Shown one piece after another: positions 1 to 11,100 of a stretch of 64,000 bases of DNA. A program made the position numbers and the translations under genes. Positions within the stretch are counted from its first letter, which is position 1, and the number at the start of each line of letters is the position of its first letter. The stretch is from Clavelina lepadiformis (Eukaryota > Chordata > Ascidiacea > Aplousobranchia > Clavelinidae): positions 3,596,001-3,660,000 of the forward strand of contig NC_135242.1 in NCBI RefSeq assembly GCF_947623445.1, read 5' to 3'. The notes under the pieces were generated by a model that was given only the letters and a program-made list of their open reading frames with translations, had not been told where the DNA came from and searched no databases.

Positions 1-1075
1 ATAAAAGTTGCGAAATAAGCCAGTCGATAATGTTCTAAACGTCATAACATGACATCATGTGATGACGTAGAATCCTAGACAGTTCGCCATACAAGTCTAC
101 TTTCAACATTGACAATTCTTATCGCAAACCATGACCACGACTGACAGCATACCGACCTAGCAACCAAACCTCCAAACTATAGCACCTTCAGTCCGTCGTA
201 TATATAATTTTGTGGTTAATATGCAACGTTAATCTGATTCGTAACAAGCCGATTACGCACAAGTGTCAAAGGTCACGCAAGCTTTTTTAGCCTTGCGAAT
301 TTACTATGGTGTGCTCTGACGGCTTTGAATACAGCAGCTGAAATTTCAACTATTTGTTAACTAACAGATTACAAGTGGCATTGAAACACTGCATCTTAAG
401 TGTGTGCGTGTATTTCTTAATGTGCTATAGAATAGACCAGAGAGTTGTGCCAAATTAAAAGAGTCGGGCTTGTATTTGATTAGATACATGATCCACAACT
501 GTGTGTTAGGAATAGGACAAGCAATACAATGCATTACAGTACAATCGTTTTGCGTAGATGGATTTTATTCTGTGAATGGGCGACATCCCTTCTATTGTGA
601 AGGCAAGCAACGTTCTTGCAACGTTTCCTTACTCGTCATTGGTCTGCTCTTACAGGTTGTGACCGGCTTACTAGATAGCTGTGGGAGATTCCAGGATATC
701 AGTCGATTACTTGGGTGTATATTATTTGGAGCGGGTGTTATAGGTCGTGACAGAAGCAAAGTTGTGTCAGGTCACCTTTACGTTAAAGACCCATAAAATG
801 TTTAAATTCATTCTTAATCCATTTGAGAGAATGTTTCTGTAACTATGAAGTAAACGTTTGCTACCATATTATATAGTAACAGTCTATAAGACCTACCACT
901 GTTACGGAGATTTCATTTTAGCAAAATTTTTGTAGCTGTTTCAAATTTGTTTGTTGTCTCCACGAACCGATTCAGCGTTCTTACAATTGTTCTATTCATT
1001 TTGTTTTGATTCTTGTCTGTTGCAGACGATTGAGTTTGTGTGCTTATTATATGACCATACAACCAACACAGTAAG
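1..1075. other. Upstream flank of first ABHD14-like gene
   Basis: No convincing coding region is visible. A 108-codon open frame at 470-796 has no recognisable domain. A pyrimidine-rich tract ending in an AG at 1024-1025 lies about 50 bases before the ATG at 1076. It could be the acceptor of a 5' UTR intron or of spliced-leader trans-splicing; sequence alone does not decide. Confidence 0.4.
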
Positions 1076-2079
1076 ATGAAACCACTTCAGGTGATGAGAA
1101 TAGCAGGAATAGTTTCCTTAATTGGTCTCTTTACAGTCCACTGGTTTATTGCAGTAACGCATAAGAATGCTAAAGGTAAGCGTCCATTGCACCACTGTAG
1201 TTTCCGAATTTTTACCTCAGTGTTACAAAATATTTATATCAGGCCTCCATCAGCCGATAGTATTTTGATGCTTTATACTGAATTAAGCATAAGATGAAGC
1301 GTCCTGTAGCCTACTAAACAAGCCTGCTTAAAATGTTCCAACATTTGTGTTTAGGTAGAGGCATATCGAACGTGAATAACAATCAGTACAAGACGTCCAA
1401 CGTGAAGGCAGATTCAATCCTTGAAAGTTTAGATAGCTATGCGGACGTAAAATTGGTCGAAAAATTTGTTGCAGTCCGTGACGTTGGAGATGTCTTTTGC
1501 ATATCTACCGATCAAGAATCTAAGCGGCATGTCCTGCTTTTCCATGGTGCTCTGAGGTCTTCTGAGGTATGGCAAGAAACAAAGACTCTTCAAATTCTGA
1601 GCAAAGCTGGTTATCATGCAGTAGCCGTTGATTTGCCTGCCGCCGGAAAAACTCCAAGACTCAGGCGAAGAGCAACACACCAATACCAGACAGGTCCTAC
1701 AGATTTCACTTATCAATTAGTTTCTACATTAGAACTAAATAAACCAGTTCTCGTGAGCGCAGGAAGCAGCGGAAAGTTTTCGGTACGATTTGTTCAACTT
1801 TACCCTGAAAATGTGACCGGTTTTGTGGCAGTATCCGCCTCAATTGGTGAAACTTATTTTGCAAAAGAAGAGGACTTCACAACTTGTTCAGTGCCAACGT
1901 TGAGCATCTATGGAGATATGGACACTGGCGGTGTTTACAAAGATGAGCTGTATAAGTTAATGCCCAACTCCCAAACTAAAGTGATCAAAAACGCCAAATA
2001 TGAATGCTACCTGGACAATCCTGAGCTTTTTCACAAATACTTACTAGAATACTTAGAAAATCTTGACTGGCTGGAGTAA
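1076..2079 (+). CDS. ABHD14-like alpha/beta hydrolase, divergent copy 1 (probable pseudoenzyme)
   Basis: Two exons, 1076-1175 and 1355-2079, join in phase 1 (donor GTAAGC, acceptor TTTAG) to give 274 residues. Residues about 8-27 form one hydrophobic segment, suggesting a signal anchor as in ABHD14A. The body matches the ABHD14 family: an LLFHGA oxyanion region, VAVDLP, YGDMD and ECYLD. The catalytic site is damaged when aligned without gaps to copy 2 at 6176-7153: the nucleophile Ser of the SxSxS motif is Gly170, and the catalytic His is Tyr249 (TAT at 1999-2001). The Asp of YGDMD remains. The frame is otherwise open and the intron sits exactly where it does in copy 2, so this looks like a maintained tandem duplicate that has lost hydrolase chemistry. 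An ATG at 1333 in the same frame lies in the intron and is not the start. Confidence 0.85.
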
Positions 2080-3439
2080 ACAGCAATTTCGAAGAAAAGA
2101 GTTTTACCATACCAGGAACGTTACAGATAACATCCAAATATAGTATCAAAAACTAGATGGGTTATGTTATTTTCCAAGTGTAATATCCACTGACATAGCC
2201 GGGCGCGACTGGAAGAAGAAAAAAATGTTTGGGTTACGTTGCGTCAAAAATCAATGTATCGTTATCGATATCCATCAAAATAGTGGGAGACAGGATTTAA
2301 ATGAATCCTGCGTTGTAGTTTGAAACTTGTGTAAATCTCACTCATGTCGCTACCAATGACGTCATCAGTGGCTGCCAAAGTATTTCGACCACTACAAATG
2401 TTGTAGTTCTGGCCACGCCTCATGGTAGCATCGTTATAAATGCATGAAGCTTTGCGTGCACTATCTAGCAAAAATAACGATGTTGGAAAGAATGTCAAAA
2501 TACACGTGTAGAGATGAAAATTTGTATTGAAAATGTTAATACCAAAGAAATGCAAGCTGCTTAACCGTTATTCATAGTAAAGTCGTTTTTAGCAGGTTAT
2601 AAACAGACTATCTAACTCTTCGCATGGATAACTGGTTTCATCGAAAGCATGCTCCCCATTGTCAATCATGGGCGTGTGATCATAAACGACCATCAGGAAA
2701 GCGGAACCTACTTCGAAGAATATGGAAAAAATTATTCTTAATCAAGAAAAATAAAACTACGTTTAAAATTATCAGCAAAACTTAATATTTCATAATAGTT
2801 TACACAACACTAGTCTGGAACTACGACGTTGAAATACGCGCGGTGATATAGTGACCGACTGACAGGCTATGCTTCACCGAAGAACGGTTGTAAATTGTAA
2901 AACTGCATTTAGCGGACACTGCGAATATAGGATGACCTAGAATTGTATCTGTGAGAATGTAATATCTACTTATCTTTAAGCGCTATTTCTATAACGTTGT
3001 AAATTTCAATGCATTAGTAGAATTTGGACTTGTTAGTGAAGTCCTAAAAAAAGCAACTTTTGGATAACTAATTCAAGACGCATTGACGCATCATTTAAAA
3101 AAATTGGTTTTGAGCTTGTTACCTCAGTGTTTTTAATTGTGAATGATATGTTATGGTATCGCAAATTTTGTCAAAACGTCAGATTAAAAAAAAAATTTTT
3201 TACCTATTTTTTTCTTTCACAGATCAGTATATATTTTCAAGTAAAAATACCAAGTTTAGTATTTTGTCTTCGTCAAAACACGAGGTTTCTCAATTTAACG
3301 AAAGTGAAAAAAATTTCTGGTTAAAGTTAACTCCAATCGTTTTGTAACCTAGTGCTTTTTCGTACCGAAATTTTTGGACGCTAATAACGTCAGTTTATGA
3401 TGTTTTAATTTAAGCATTCAAGCCTCACAACATCTTAAA

Positions 3440-3440
<1 letters not shown>
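2080..3440. other. Intergenic, no gene recognised
   Basis: AT-rich sequence between the first ABHD14-like gene and the microsatellite. Short open frames here have no recognisable content. A possible polyadenylation signal (AATAAA) occurs near 2748, some 670 bases past the stop; its use is uncertain. Confidence 0.4.

Positions 3441-3510
<70 letters not shown>
3441..3510. repeat. (TG)n(AG)n compound microsatellite
   Basis: An uninterrupted TG run (with one GGG interruption near its start) passes directly into an AG run. It abuts the 3' end of the minus-strand LINE at about 3511-4955, so it may be that element's microsatellite tail rather than an independent repeat. Confidence 0.9.
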
Positions 3511-4955
3511 TTTATTTCACTATTTAAAAGACTAAAAAGGATTGTAGCATAATTCTAACATAATTGATTGGTGTGGGGCAGCGAAAAGATCTCACGGTCT
3601 TCTGTCCCAGATTCTATTGCAAAGAAAAGCAATTAAAACAGATAGAAAAAAAACTGAAACTCAATTAATTAAAACAACACTGCAAAATAAAAACAGAGAC
3701 ACACCACAGAACCAACAGCAGAAAATTTTTTTAACCAAATCAAATATCAATAACAATATGATGTGAAACAAATCAGCAACCACACATCCATCACCCTATT
3801 CACAATTATCCGAACAGCACTTCCCTTGCACAAGTCCACTTCTCAATTGATATGAGAAATATTTATGAGACTTAATTTTTTTATATTGTTTGGTAGTTCA
3901 TTCCAAAAATTAGGTCCTCAAAATTTTAACGTTTTTTTACCTTTTACTGTTTTGGTTCGGAGCAAGAATAAGTCGTCCTGTGATGATCTAGTGTTATATT
4001 TCTGTACTGTTTGGATTTTGCTGAAATAGTCAATAAATATTTGGGAAAGAAAATTTGTGAAATAATTATGCACGAATTTGCTTGTCTTTAATTGATAGAT
4101 TTGAGATATGTTTTGAATATCGTTTGCTCTATAAAGTTCAGTTAGTTTGGTATATTTGTTACTATTGGTAATTAGTCTTGCTATTTTATTGTGAATTATA
4201 TTTAATGGTTTTAAAACAGTATTTGATGCAGAACCCCAAGGCAATATACCATATTGCAAAGCACTGTACACTAGACTATAGTATAACTTCATCAGAACCT
4301 TTTTATTGTCGTATTTTGTACAAGACATCACAGATTCTTGAGAGTTTTTTGCAAAGATCTTCAACATGATAATTCCATTTAAATTGTTCATCTAGTATTA
4401 TGCCTCTTTATTTAACTTTGGTAGCCCTTTCTATTTTCTTGTAATTTATGGCCAGGTTAATTTTTTTCCGTTTGCAGATTTTAGGTGTTGTTATCAAGAA
4501 AAAAGTTTTACTATAATTTATAGAAAGCTTTTTAATTTTTAGCCAATTCAATTATTTACTTTATAAAGTTCAATTGTCATTTGTTTTTCAATTTCTGGAA
4601 TATTTGAATACGAATTGTATAATACTGTATCATCAGCAAATAGTCTTGTTCCAAGGGAAGTGCTGTTGGGTAGATCATTTATATACAGCAGAAAAAGAAG
4701 TGGCCCTAATACTGACCCTTGTGGCACACCTATTGAAATGTGTCTTTGCTCTGATAAATAATCACAACACTTGACAAATTGTTGTCTACATGTCAAATAT
4801 GATTTTATCAATTCGTTAGCTTTGTCACAGATGTCATAGCAATATAATTTCATAAGTAATTGCCTATGAGGTACAGTATCAAAAGCTTTCTCAAGGTCAG
4901 GAAACACCATGCACATGTATTTATTATTTTCTATTTGTTGTTGTGTGCAGCCCAA
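3511..4955 (-). mobile_element. 5'-truncated non-LTR retrotransposon (reverse transcriptase remnant)
   Basis: On the minus strand, 4955-4548 encodes reverse transcriptase palm motifs: DLEKAFDTVPH, then GVPQGSVLGPLLF, then the FADD catalytic box in LFADDTVLY. A second open stretch at 4391-3918 in another frame encodes the C-terminal region typical of jockey/CR1-like elements (SALQYGILPWGSAS, then KIARLITNSNKYT). The endonuclease and N-terminal part are absent and the frame is broken between the two stretches, so this is a dead, 5'-truncated copy. The truncation point lies near 4947-4980, where a roughly 16-base unit is directly repeated. The clade is tentative. Confidence 0.85.
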
Positions 4956-5101
4956 GATGTGCGCAGCCCAAGATGTGCGCTAAAATCCTCCAAGCGCTGG
5001 CAGTGCACGTCACAAGTTATTGAAGTGACTGTTGTTATGTTTTGCAGTTTGGCTGCATAGAATTACTTGTTCCAAGTTGTTCGGTAGTGAAGTGGTAAAT
5101 G

Positions 5102-5160
5102 CAGTGGTTTTCAACGTTTTTTCATATTCGTCCCTTACTATTCCCAAATGTTTTTAAATC
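5102..5160. mobile_element. Possible hAT-type terminal sequence (solo end)
   Basis: The CAGTGGTTTTCAACG start resembles the termini of the hAT MITEs elsewhere in this window. No matching inverted end was found nearby, so it may be a truncated element or a coincidence. Confidence 0.25.
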
Positions 5161-5760
5161 TTCCCCGGCTTAAATTTGCAGTAGCCTAGCGCGTATAGGC
5201 TAATATTTAAACTATACCTTGTCTGAAACTGTACTCCTTAAGGCTTTGAGGTAGGCTATCTGACAAGTGTCAACATCATGCAAAACTTGAAGTCTAACTA
5301 ATCTACATGAGTGTTTTACCATGTTGGAAAATTTGATTGTTTATTTCCGGGGTCATAGCCCATCATACACTAAGCAAGAATCAAAATTTTATAATAAAGT
5401 TTAAAAGTAGTGTACTTTAAAGCTGTGCTTCCAATCTGTGCTTCCAATCTGTGCTTTATCAAACCCTGGTGTAAAGCTGTCATTAAAACCTGAATTAAAT
5501 GAATTACAATTTGCGCTTCATAAACAAGAGATTAATGCAATAATTTTAGTTTTATCAGACAATGGTGATCCTCATAAATGCAATGGCATCTGCCCTGATT
5601 GGAAAGTTTGCTAAGTTAGTGAGGGTGAAAATTAGTTGCGTGTATAATGGCTATTGTTTCAACTTGGTTGCGTGGGGGATTTCTTACCTAAAAACAACGA
5701 ACTTTCCAATCTGAGCATCTGCTATGTTTGAAGCTAGTTCATGCCCAGATTAGCCATGAG

Positions 5761-5880
5761 TCGGCCCCAGTGGTGCAGTGGAAAAGAACAACAGGCGTGC
5801 AAGCGTAAATTCGATTCTTGAGGTTTGTCCGTGAGGAAGGCACTTAATCCATAACTTTGCAGCCTTTAATGGCCCCAGCT
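5761..5880 (+). repeat. tRNA-derived SINE
   Basis: The sequence has a Pol III box A-like stretch (AGTGGTGCAGTGG) followed about 35 bases later by a box B-like TTCGATTC, then GAGGAAGGCACTTAATCC, which resembles the body found after the tRNA head in many invertebrate SINEs. The 3' limit is not clear. It is too degenerate to be a functional tRNA gene. Confidence 0.6.
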
Positions 5881-6175
5881 GTTTTATTCAAAAGTGCCGT
5901 GATGGGTCAGACGAGGGTGAAATGTCCTGGGCAAGCTTTTGCCCTGCAGGCGTTGGGTCAAGCAATCACTGTCACTGTTGTTGTGTTAATATTGTTGTAC
6001 TTGTGTATGCTCACTACAATTGTGCAAGATGTGTTCTCGATGTTAAATTCATCGTCAAGCAATGACGTGAATGGCTAGTACATATGGCCAAATTTAAGTG
6101 TTTTAATGATTCATCTTTCGCTTTATTCATCATAGTACGCAGTAATTTTGCAACCTTCTAAGATCATTGCACAAT

Positions 6176-7153
6176 ATGAAAGATAAGCGGGTGGTGATCA
6201 TATTTGGAATTATCTTCTTTGCGAGTGTTTGCCTTTTGTTTTCATTCTATCCGGACTTTACTGCTGAATCAGAAAGTAAGTTGTTCATTCTTTTACAACT
6301 AAATGCAACCCTTGTTGTTAATAGCATTGTTATTTGTTACGTTTACTTTGGGAAGTAGCCAGTGTCAACCTGGAAAGCTGACTGTCAACTGACTTTTCGC
6401 AAACGTTTATATTTTTTGCCTGTATTTCATCTTTTTTAACTTTTTGTTACAGGGTCTGCGTTTCCAGGAGATGTCATCATAGCTGCACGTTTACAGGGAC
6501 ATTACCTCGTAGATGAATTTGAAAAAAAAGAAACAGCAGACAAGGGGCCGATAAATCAAAGATTTGCCGACATCGGTGATGGTGTGCAGGTATACATGAG
6601 ATCAGCTGGTGCTCAGTATCCTAGAAAAGTTCTTTTACTTCATGGCCAAGCCTACACATCTGAAACATGGGAACAAATCAAAACACTTGAGGTTCTCAGT
6701 GGTGCTCACTACCATGCAATAGCTGTTGACTTACCGGGGTATGGCAATTCGAGAAAGACTGATCAGTATCCTCACACCATTTACTTGGAGAAGTTGATCG
6801 ATGGCTTGAATCTTAACATGCCTGTTGTCATTAGCCCATCTATGAGCGGAATTTTTTCTGTTCCTTATGTCCTTAGTCATTGTGACAAAGTTACTGGTTA
6901 CGTTCCAGTTTCACCAGTAATTAACCAAAAGTACGGACTGTCTGATTTCCGAAATTGTTCAGCTCCAACGCTCAGTGTATATGGAGAAAATGATGGTTCA
7001 GCTGCTCACAGAAACCAACTGCTTCGCTCAATGCCCAAATGTCAACTGAAAATGATACCAAATGGGGAACACCCTTGTTACTTAGATGATCCAGACCTTT
7101 TCCACAAATATTTGCTTGATTTCTTCAGTGAACTCAAATGGCCATCACAGTAA
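6176..7153 (+). CDS. ABHD14-like alpha/beta hydrolase, copy 2 (intact triad)
   Basis: Exons 6176-6275 and 6453-7153 join in phase 1 (donor GTAAGT, acceptor TTACAG) to give 266 residues. Residues about 6-25 are hydrophobic, suggesting a type II membrane anchor like ABHD14A; the soluble paralogue ABHD14B lacks this. The hydrolase fold is clear: LLLHG, SETWEQ, AVDLPGYG, SPSMSG with the nucleophile Ser163, YGEND with Asp214, and GEHPCYLD with His240. The human family includes ABHD14B, reported as a lysine deacetylase; the substrate here is unknown. The ATG at 6176 is preferred because it gives a 100-base first exon identical in length and phase to copy 1. An in-frame TTG lies three codons earlier. 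Confidence 0.9.
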
Positions 7154-8106
7154 TGGGTCTTGAACTGAATCCAACCATTCAAAAGGTTGCTAACTATTGT
7201 CTTTGTTGTTTTGTGCTTAAGTTAATGACTTCCTGGTGCTCAGATAACAACAGCTATGGCTGAAAGACTTCATTGTGGTGATCTAGGTTGACATCACTTT
7301 TGTCATGGATTATGTACCGAGTTCTTTTGATTAATTTTTTCAACATAGCTTTATACCCTATGTAGAAATGAACGTGGAGCTTCAGTGACTATTAGATTTG
7401 TTTTTCTTCACTTTCCATTTACGATCGCTGTCGAGGCATTGACTTTTGTTATACGTTTGATAGATATGTAACAGTTCTTACTTTCAGATTTATTTTATTA
7501 TGTATCTTACTTATACGTTTTCTGTCTGTGTGAACTTGTATTTGTGTGTCTGATATCAAAATACACAGAAAGAAATCTTCATTTTTACTGAGTTTTTCAC
7601 AGGTCAGTGAGTACTTATTGTGACGTAAAACGCACTCTTATGTAACCACTGCAGTGATTTATGGTATGGCAGAAGCCTTAAGAATATTAATGTGAATGGT
7701 GTCAAAGTTTGCTCTATTCTTGAAGTAGTCTATATATGCTGCCCTGAATTACGAAGCATATTGTTCTTGAAATAAGAGCTTATATTACAAAATATAATTA
7801 ACACAACATTGGGAAAACTTAAATTTACAAATGCAACATGTTGTTAAGGCTGGGCGGTAGGTAGCCTGATGTGAAACTCAGTCAAAACATACAAACGCGT
7901 GTAAGATGGAGTGAAAGAATTTTACTGAGGTAATTCTTGACAATCATGCGACATCATATTAACTGTAGGTAGCAACCTATCATTGGTCACCTGAGCCTGA
8001 AAACCTGAGGTAGAGTAACTGGCAGCCCGTTTCGTAATCGCCCCTTTTCCCGGAGCTGAACACTTTTCCAGCAGAAAAAAGCTCACTCAGACCATCGCTC
8101 CGTTTG
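7154..8106. other. Intergenic between ABHD14 copy 2 and the minus-strand EAR gene
   Basis: AT-rich sequence in which the two genes' 3' ends converge. A minus-strand open frame at 7980-8207 overlaps the EAR terminal exon in another frame and looks like a shadow. No RNA gene or repeat was recognised. Confidence 0.4.
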
Positions 8107-11100
8107 TCACGTGTTTGTTTCTGCTTGTTGGTAGTGACGTAGCCTTCGGTAAACAAAACAGCGCCCTTCACTAGTAGTTTGTCCCGCAACAATGTACTGA
8201 CTTCCATCGCGTGTTCGGAATCCGGTAATATCGGACAAATTGCGAAGGTCTCTATCCGACAAAGTATCTCTGATTCTCATCCGTCCGTTATGTGGCGCCC
8301 CAACAATTATTTTTCCTCGTCCGTTTGGTTTGTTGAGCGAAACGGCGATGTGCAGTAGATCATCCTCGGCGAACATTGAACACTGGTAAGTTGTTTCCCC
8401 AGGCTTCATTTTTCGTCTCATTACCCTTCTGAAAATGTCTCTCTTTCCTGAAAACGTGCTAAAATTATTGGGGTTCAGTAATAACTTACTTACTCATTTC
8501 CATTCGCGTTCGAAAGGGGAAGGTTTCGGGGTTAAACCTCTCTCGTTTGTGAACATTTTACATGTAAAAGCCCTGTTGTTACCATTAAATGTATTTATCT
8601 TGACACAACGAAAATCATTCCCCATGAAAGGTTTCTGCGTACGTCAACAAACATTGGGCACAGAAAGGCTGGGAACAACTACCCCTCCAAACCATGCGGG
8701 TCGTTTTGCTATGGGGGCATTTATGACGTACTTCGTAACTTAGCAATGGTTTTATAGGGCGTGTCATGTATTCACATCGAACATTAAACGTATTCATATG
8801 GAATATGAATACACTATTAACCTTCAAAAAACTTGTTGGAGTGTACTTTGTAGTAAAACTTTTAAATTAAACAATCCATAATTTTAAAATTATTTAAAGG
8901 TACGTGTCGATTGCTTTCGGCTCCCTTTATGCACTACTCCGTACCTCTTCGTATATCAAGTTTTTGGACCAGAACCACGGCTCTGCCCCGTTTATTTTCA
9001 GTTTTACACCGATAGATGTCGCCCTTGAGCGGCCACAGGTCGATTCCAGTGGTCTGGTTCCCTGCGGTGAGAATAATCTTTCGAGTCTTGTAATAGAATG
9101 TTAACCTTCCACGATCGTTTGCCCTGGAAATAAAAAAACACGTGTAATATAATTATATAATAAAATTATTGCTGTACTTGTGTGTCTACCACGGCATGCT
9201 TAGGGTAACAAAACGAAAACAAAGTCATTACAAAACCCTGAGGTTGTCGAAATTATTCAATCAAACTTAAATACTTTTGGAATCTGCTTCTTAAAACGTA
9301 CCGAAACTGTTATTATTTAATTAATTCTTGAGTAATTTCAGCGTTTAAAAAGCAACGAACTGTGTTGGGCAGTCTTTGGACATTTTCCGTCCTCCAAAGT
9401 AAAAGCTAGCAGCCACGAAACGGATTTTAATCTGTATAAACTTTGTCCAAAACGGATTATTTCGCTGGTGGTCTGTTTTCTTTCCATCGACCTTAAGAAG
9501 AGATTACAATCGGTTTTAATTCCAACTTCCAGGATCAATTTGTACGAATTTTCACCTTCAGACAAATTAAGTCTTACTGGTTTCCAGATCTTTTTTATAA
9601 TGTAATGAATTTGTTTATAAAAAAGTCGAGTACCGATTCGATTTGTTTCCAGTATGTAAATCACAGCAACGGTATGTTATGAAAACAAATTAAATTTTCT
9701 CTTCAGACCAGCAGCGCTATTGTAAGAATTTTTGAGATCACCAATATCAAAGGGAGATCTTTACACAGCTCTTCAAATAACTGGCATCAATGGTGGATGC
9801 CAGGCTACACAAGGCCCTCTTTCCGATCATCTTCTTTTCGTTATCGCCCTTCGCATCTTTCTATTGCGACGCTTTAATGAATAGTTTCTTGCTTTTAAAA
9901 GGCACCGTAGTGGGGCCACTTATACAACAGATGAAAGAATGGGTCTTACGCTGCTCATGTTTGCCAAATAACTCACCGCTGTGGGCTCAAGTTATATATG
10001 GAGGTCGCAAAACTATATTAACAGCGGAGATAGCGATCGAATTCAAAAGGAAATTTTTTTATTTGCTTAGTCGGGATTTGGAGCCGCAGATTGCTATTCG
10101 GTTAGTCGATGTCAATTTTTAAAGATTGTATCGGGTTGTTTGCGCAAATATTGGAATGACTTGTGACAGTGATGCCGGATGACAACGAATGCCTTTTAAA
10201 ACGGAAAAACCTTTGGCATTTCAAATATTATTACTCTCATTGCTTCATTTCATGAAAGGAAGGAAGCATTCAGCCAGAGCTTTTGGCAGAAAAAACTCAT
10301 AAACAGGTTTTTACCTGAACAGGCTTGTGTTGTTCTGATTGCCAACCGCTAGCACCAGCCCGTCCACTCCACGGGGAATCGCCTCCAGTTGGAGCGGTTG
10401 TTCAACTCTCAGAATTTGCCAGGTTGTAACAGAGAAAGATGGTGGTATCAAGTCGTTGTCCCATTTGTAGATTCTCACTATATTCCTGGACTAAAATTTA
10501 AACAAAAACATTTTAGCACTGAGCACATTTTTGAGATGAGATTTAGCTTGCGTAGAAAACGCAAGTGCTATAATCATATTTTATGACTTCAAAATTGAAG
10601 ACACCGGTATCCTGTTTTAAATAAACATCTGCCAGAGCGCAGATGATTGCGAACAGCGCCCAGTCATTAACCTGCTATTGATTCAATCGTAACTTGTCAT
10701 GGTCTTTATGGTTTCCTTTTCGAAATTGTACCCATATCACTTCATACTAAATCTAATTATTCAGAACATTTGGGCAAGGTTACCGTCTCCCAGGGGGTAA
10801 CAAATCATGTCAGCCTTCAAGGGAAATCACCGACACAAGCCGATGGTTATAATAAGATCAAGAGAATTACTTTATTTTACTTAATGTACAATGAACTGTT
10901 TACAAGCCACTAAACGCAAATTCTTCAAACAAGGTCTTAAAACGTCCATGTTACGTCATATGTAATTAAGGGGAAATTTTTAGCAGATAGAAAGTCTGTG
11001 GTCTCTGGAGCTGGGCCGTCAAAGCATAAAAGATTTAAGAGAGATATGATATTATTACTTATGCCAATTTGTCAGGAAAGTTTTGTATGTCTATGTCATA

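Noticed and set aside
470..796. 108-codon open frame upstream of the first ABHD14-like gene
   Set aside because: No domain, no splice partner in phase and no ATG-context support; consistent with chance.
1429..1716. 95-codon minus-strand frame
   Set aside because: Lies antisense within the ABHD14 copy 1 exon and has no family signature.
9790..10122. 110-codon plus-strand frame within the sushi/EAR gene
   Set aside because: No recognisable domain; falls in an intron of the minus-strand gene.
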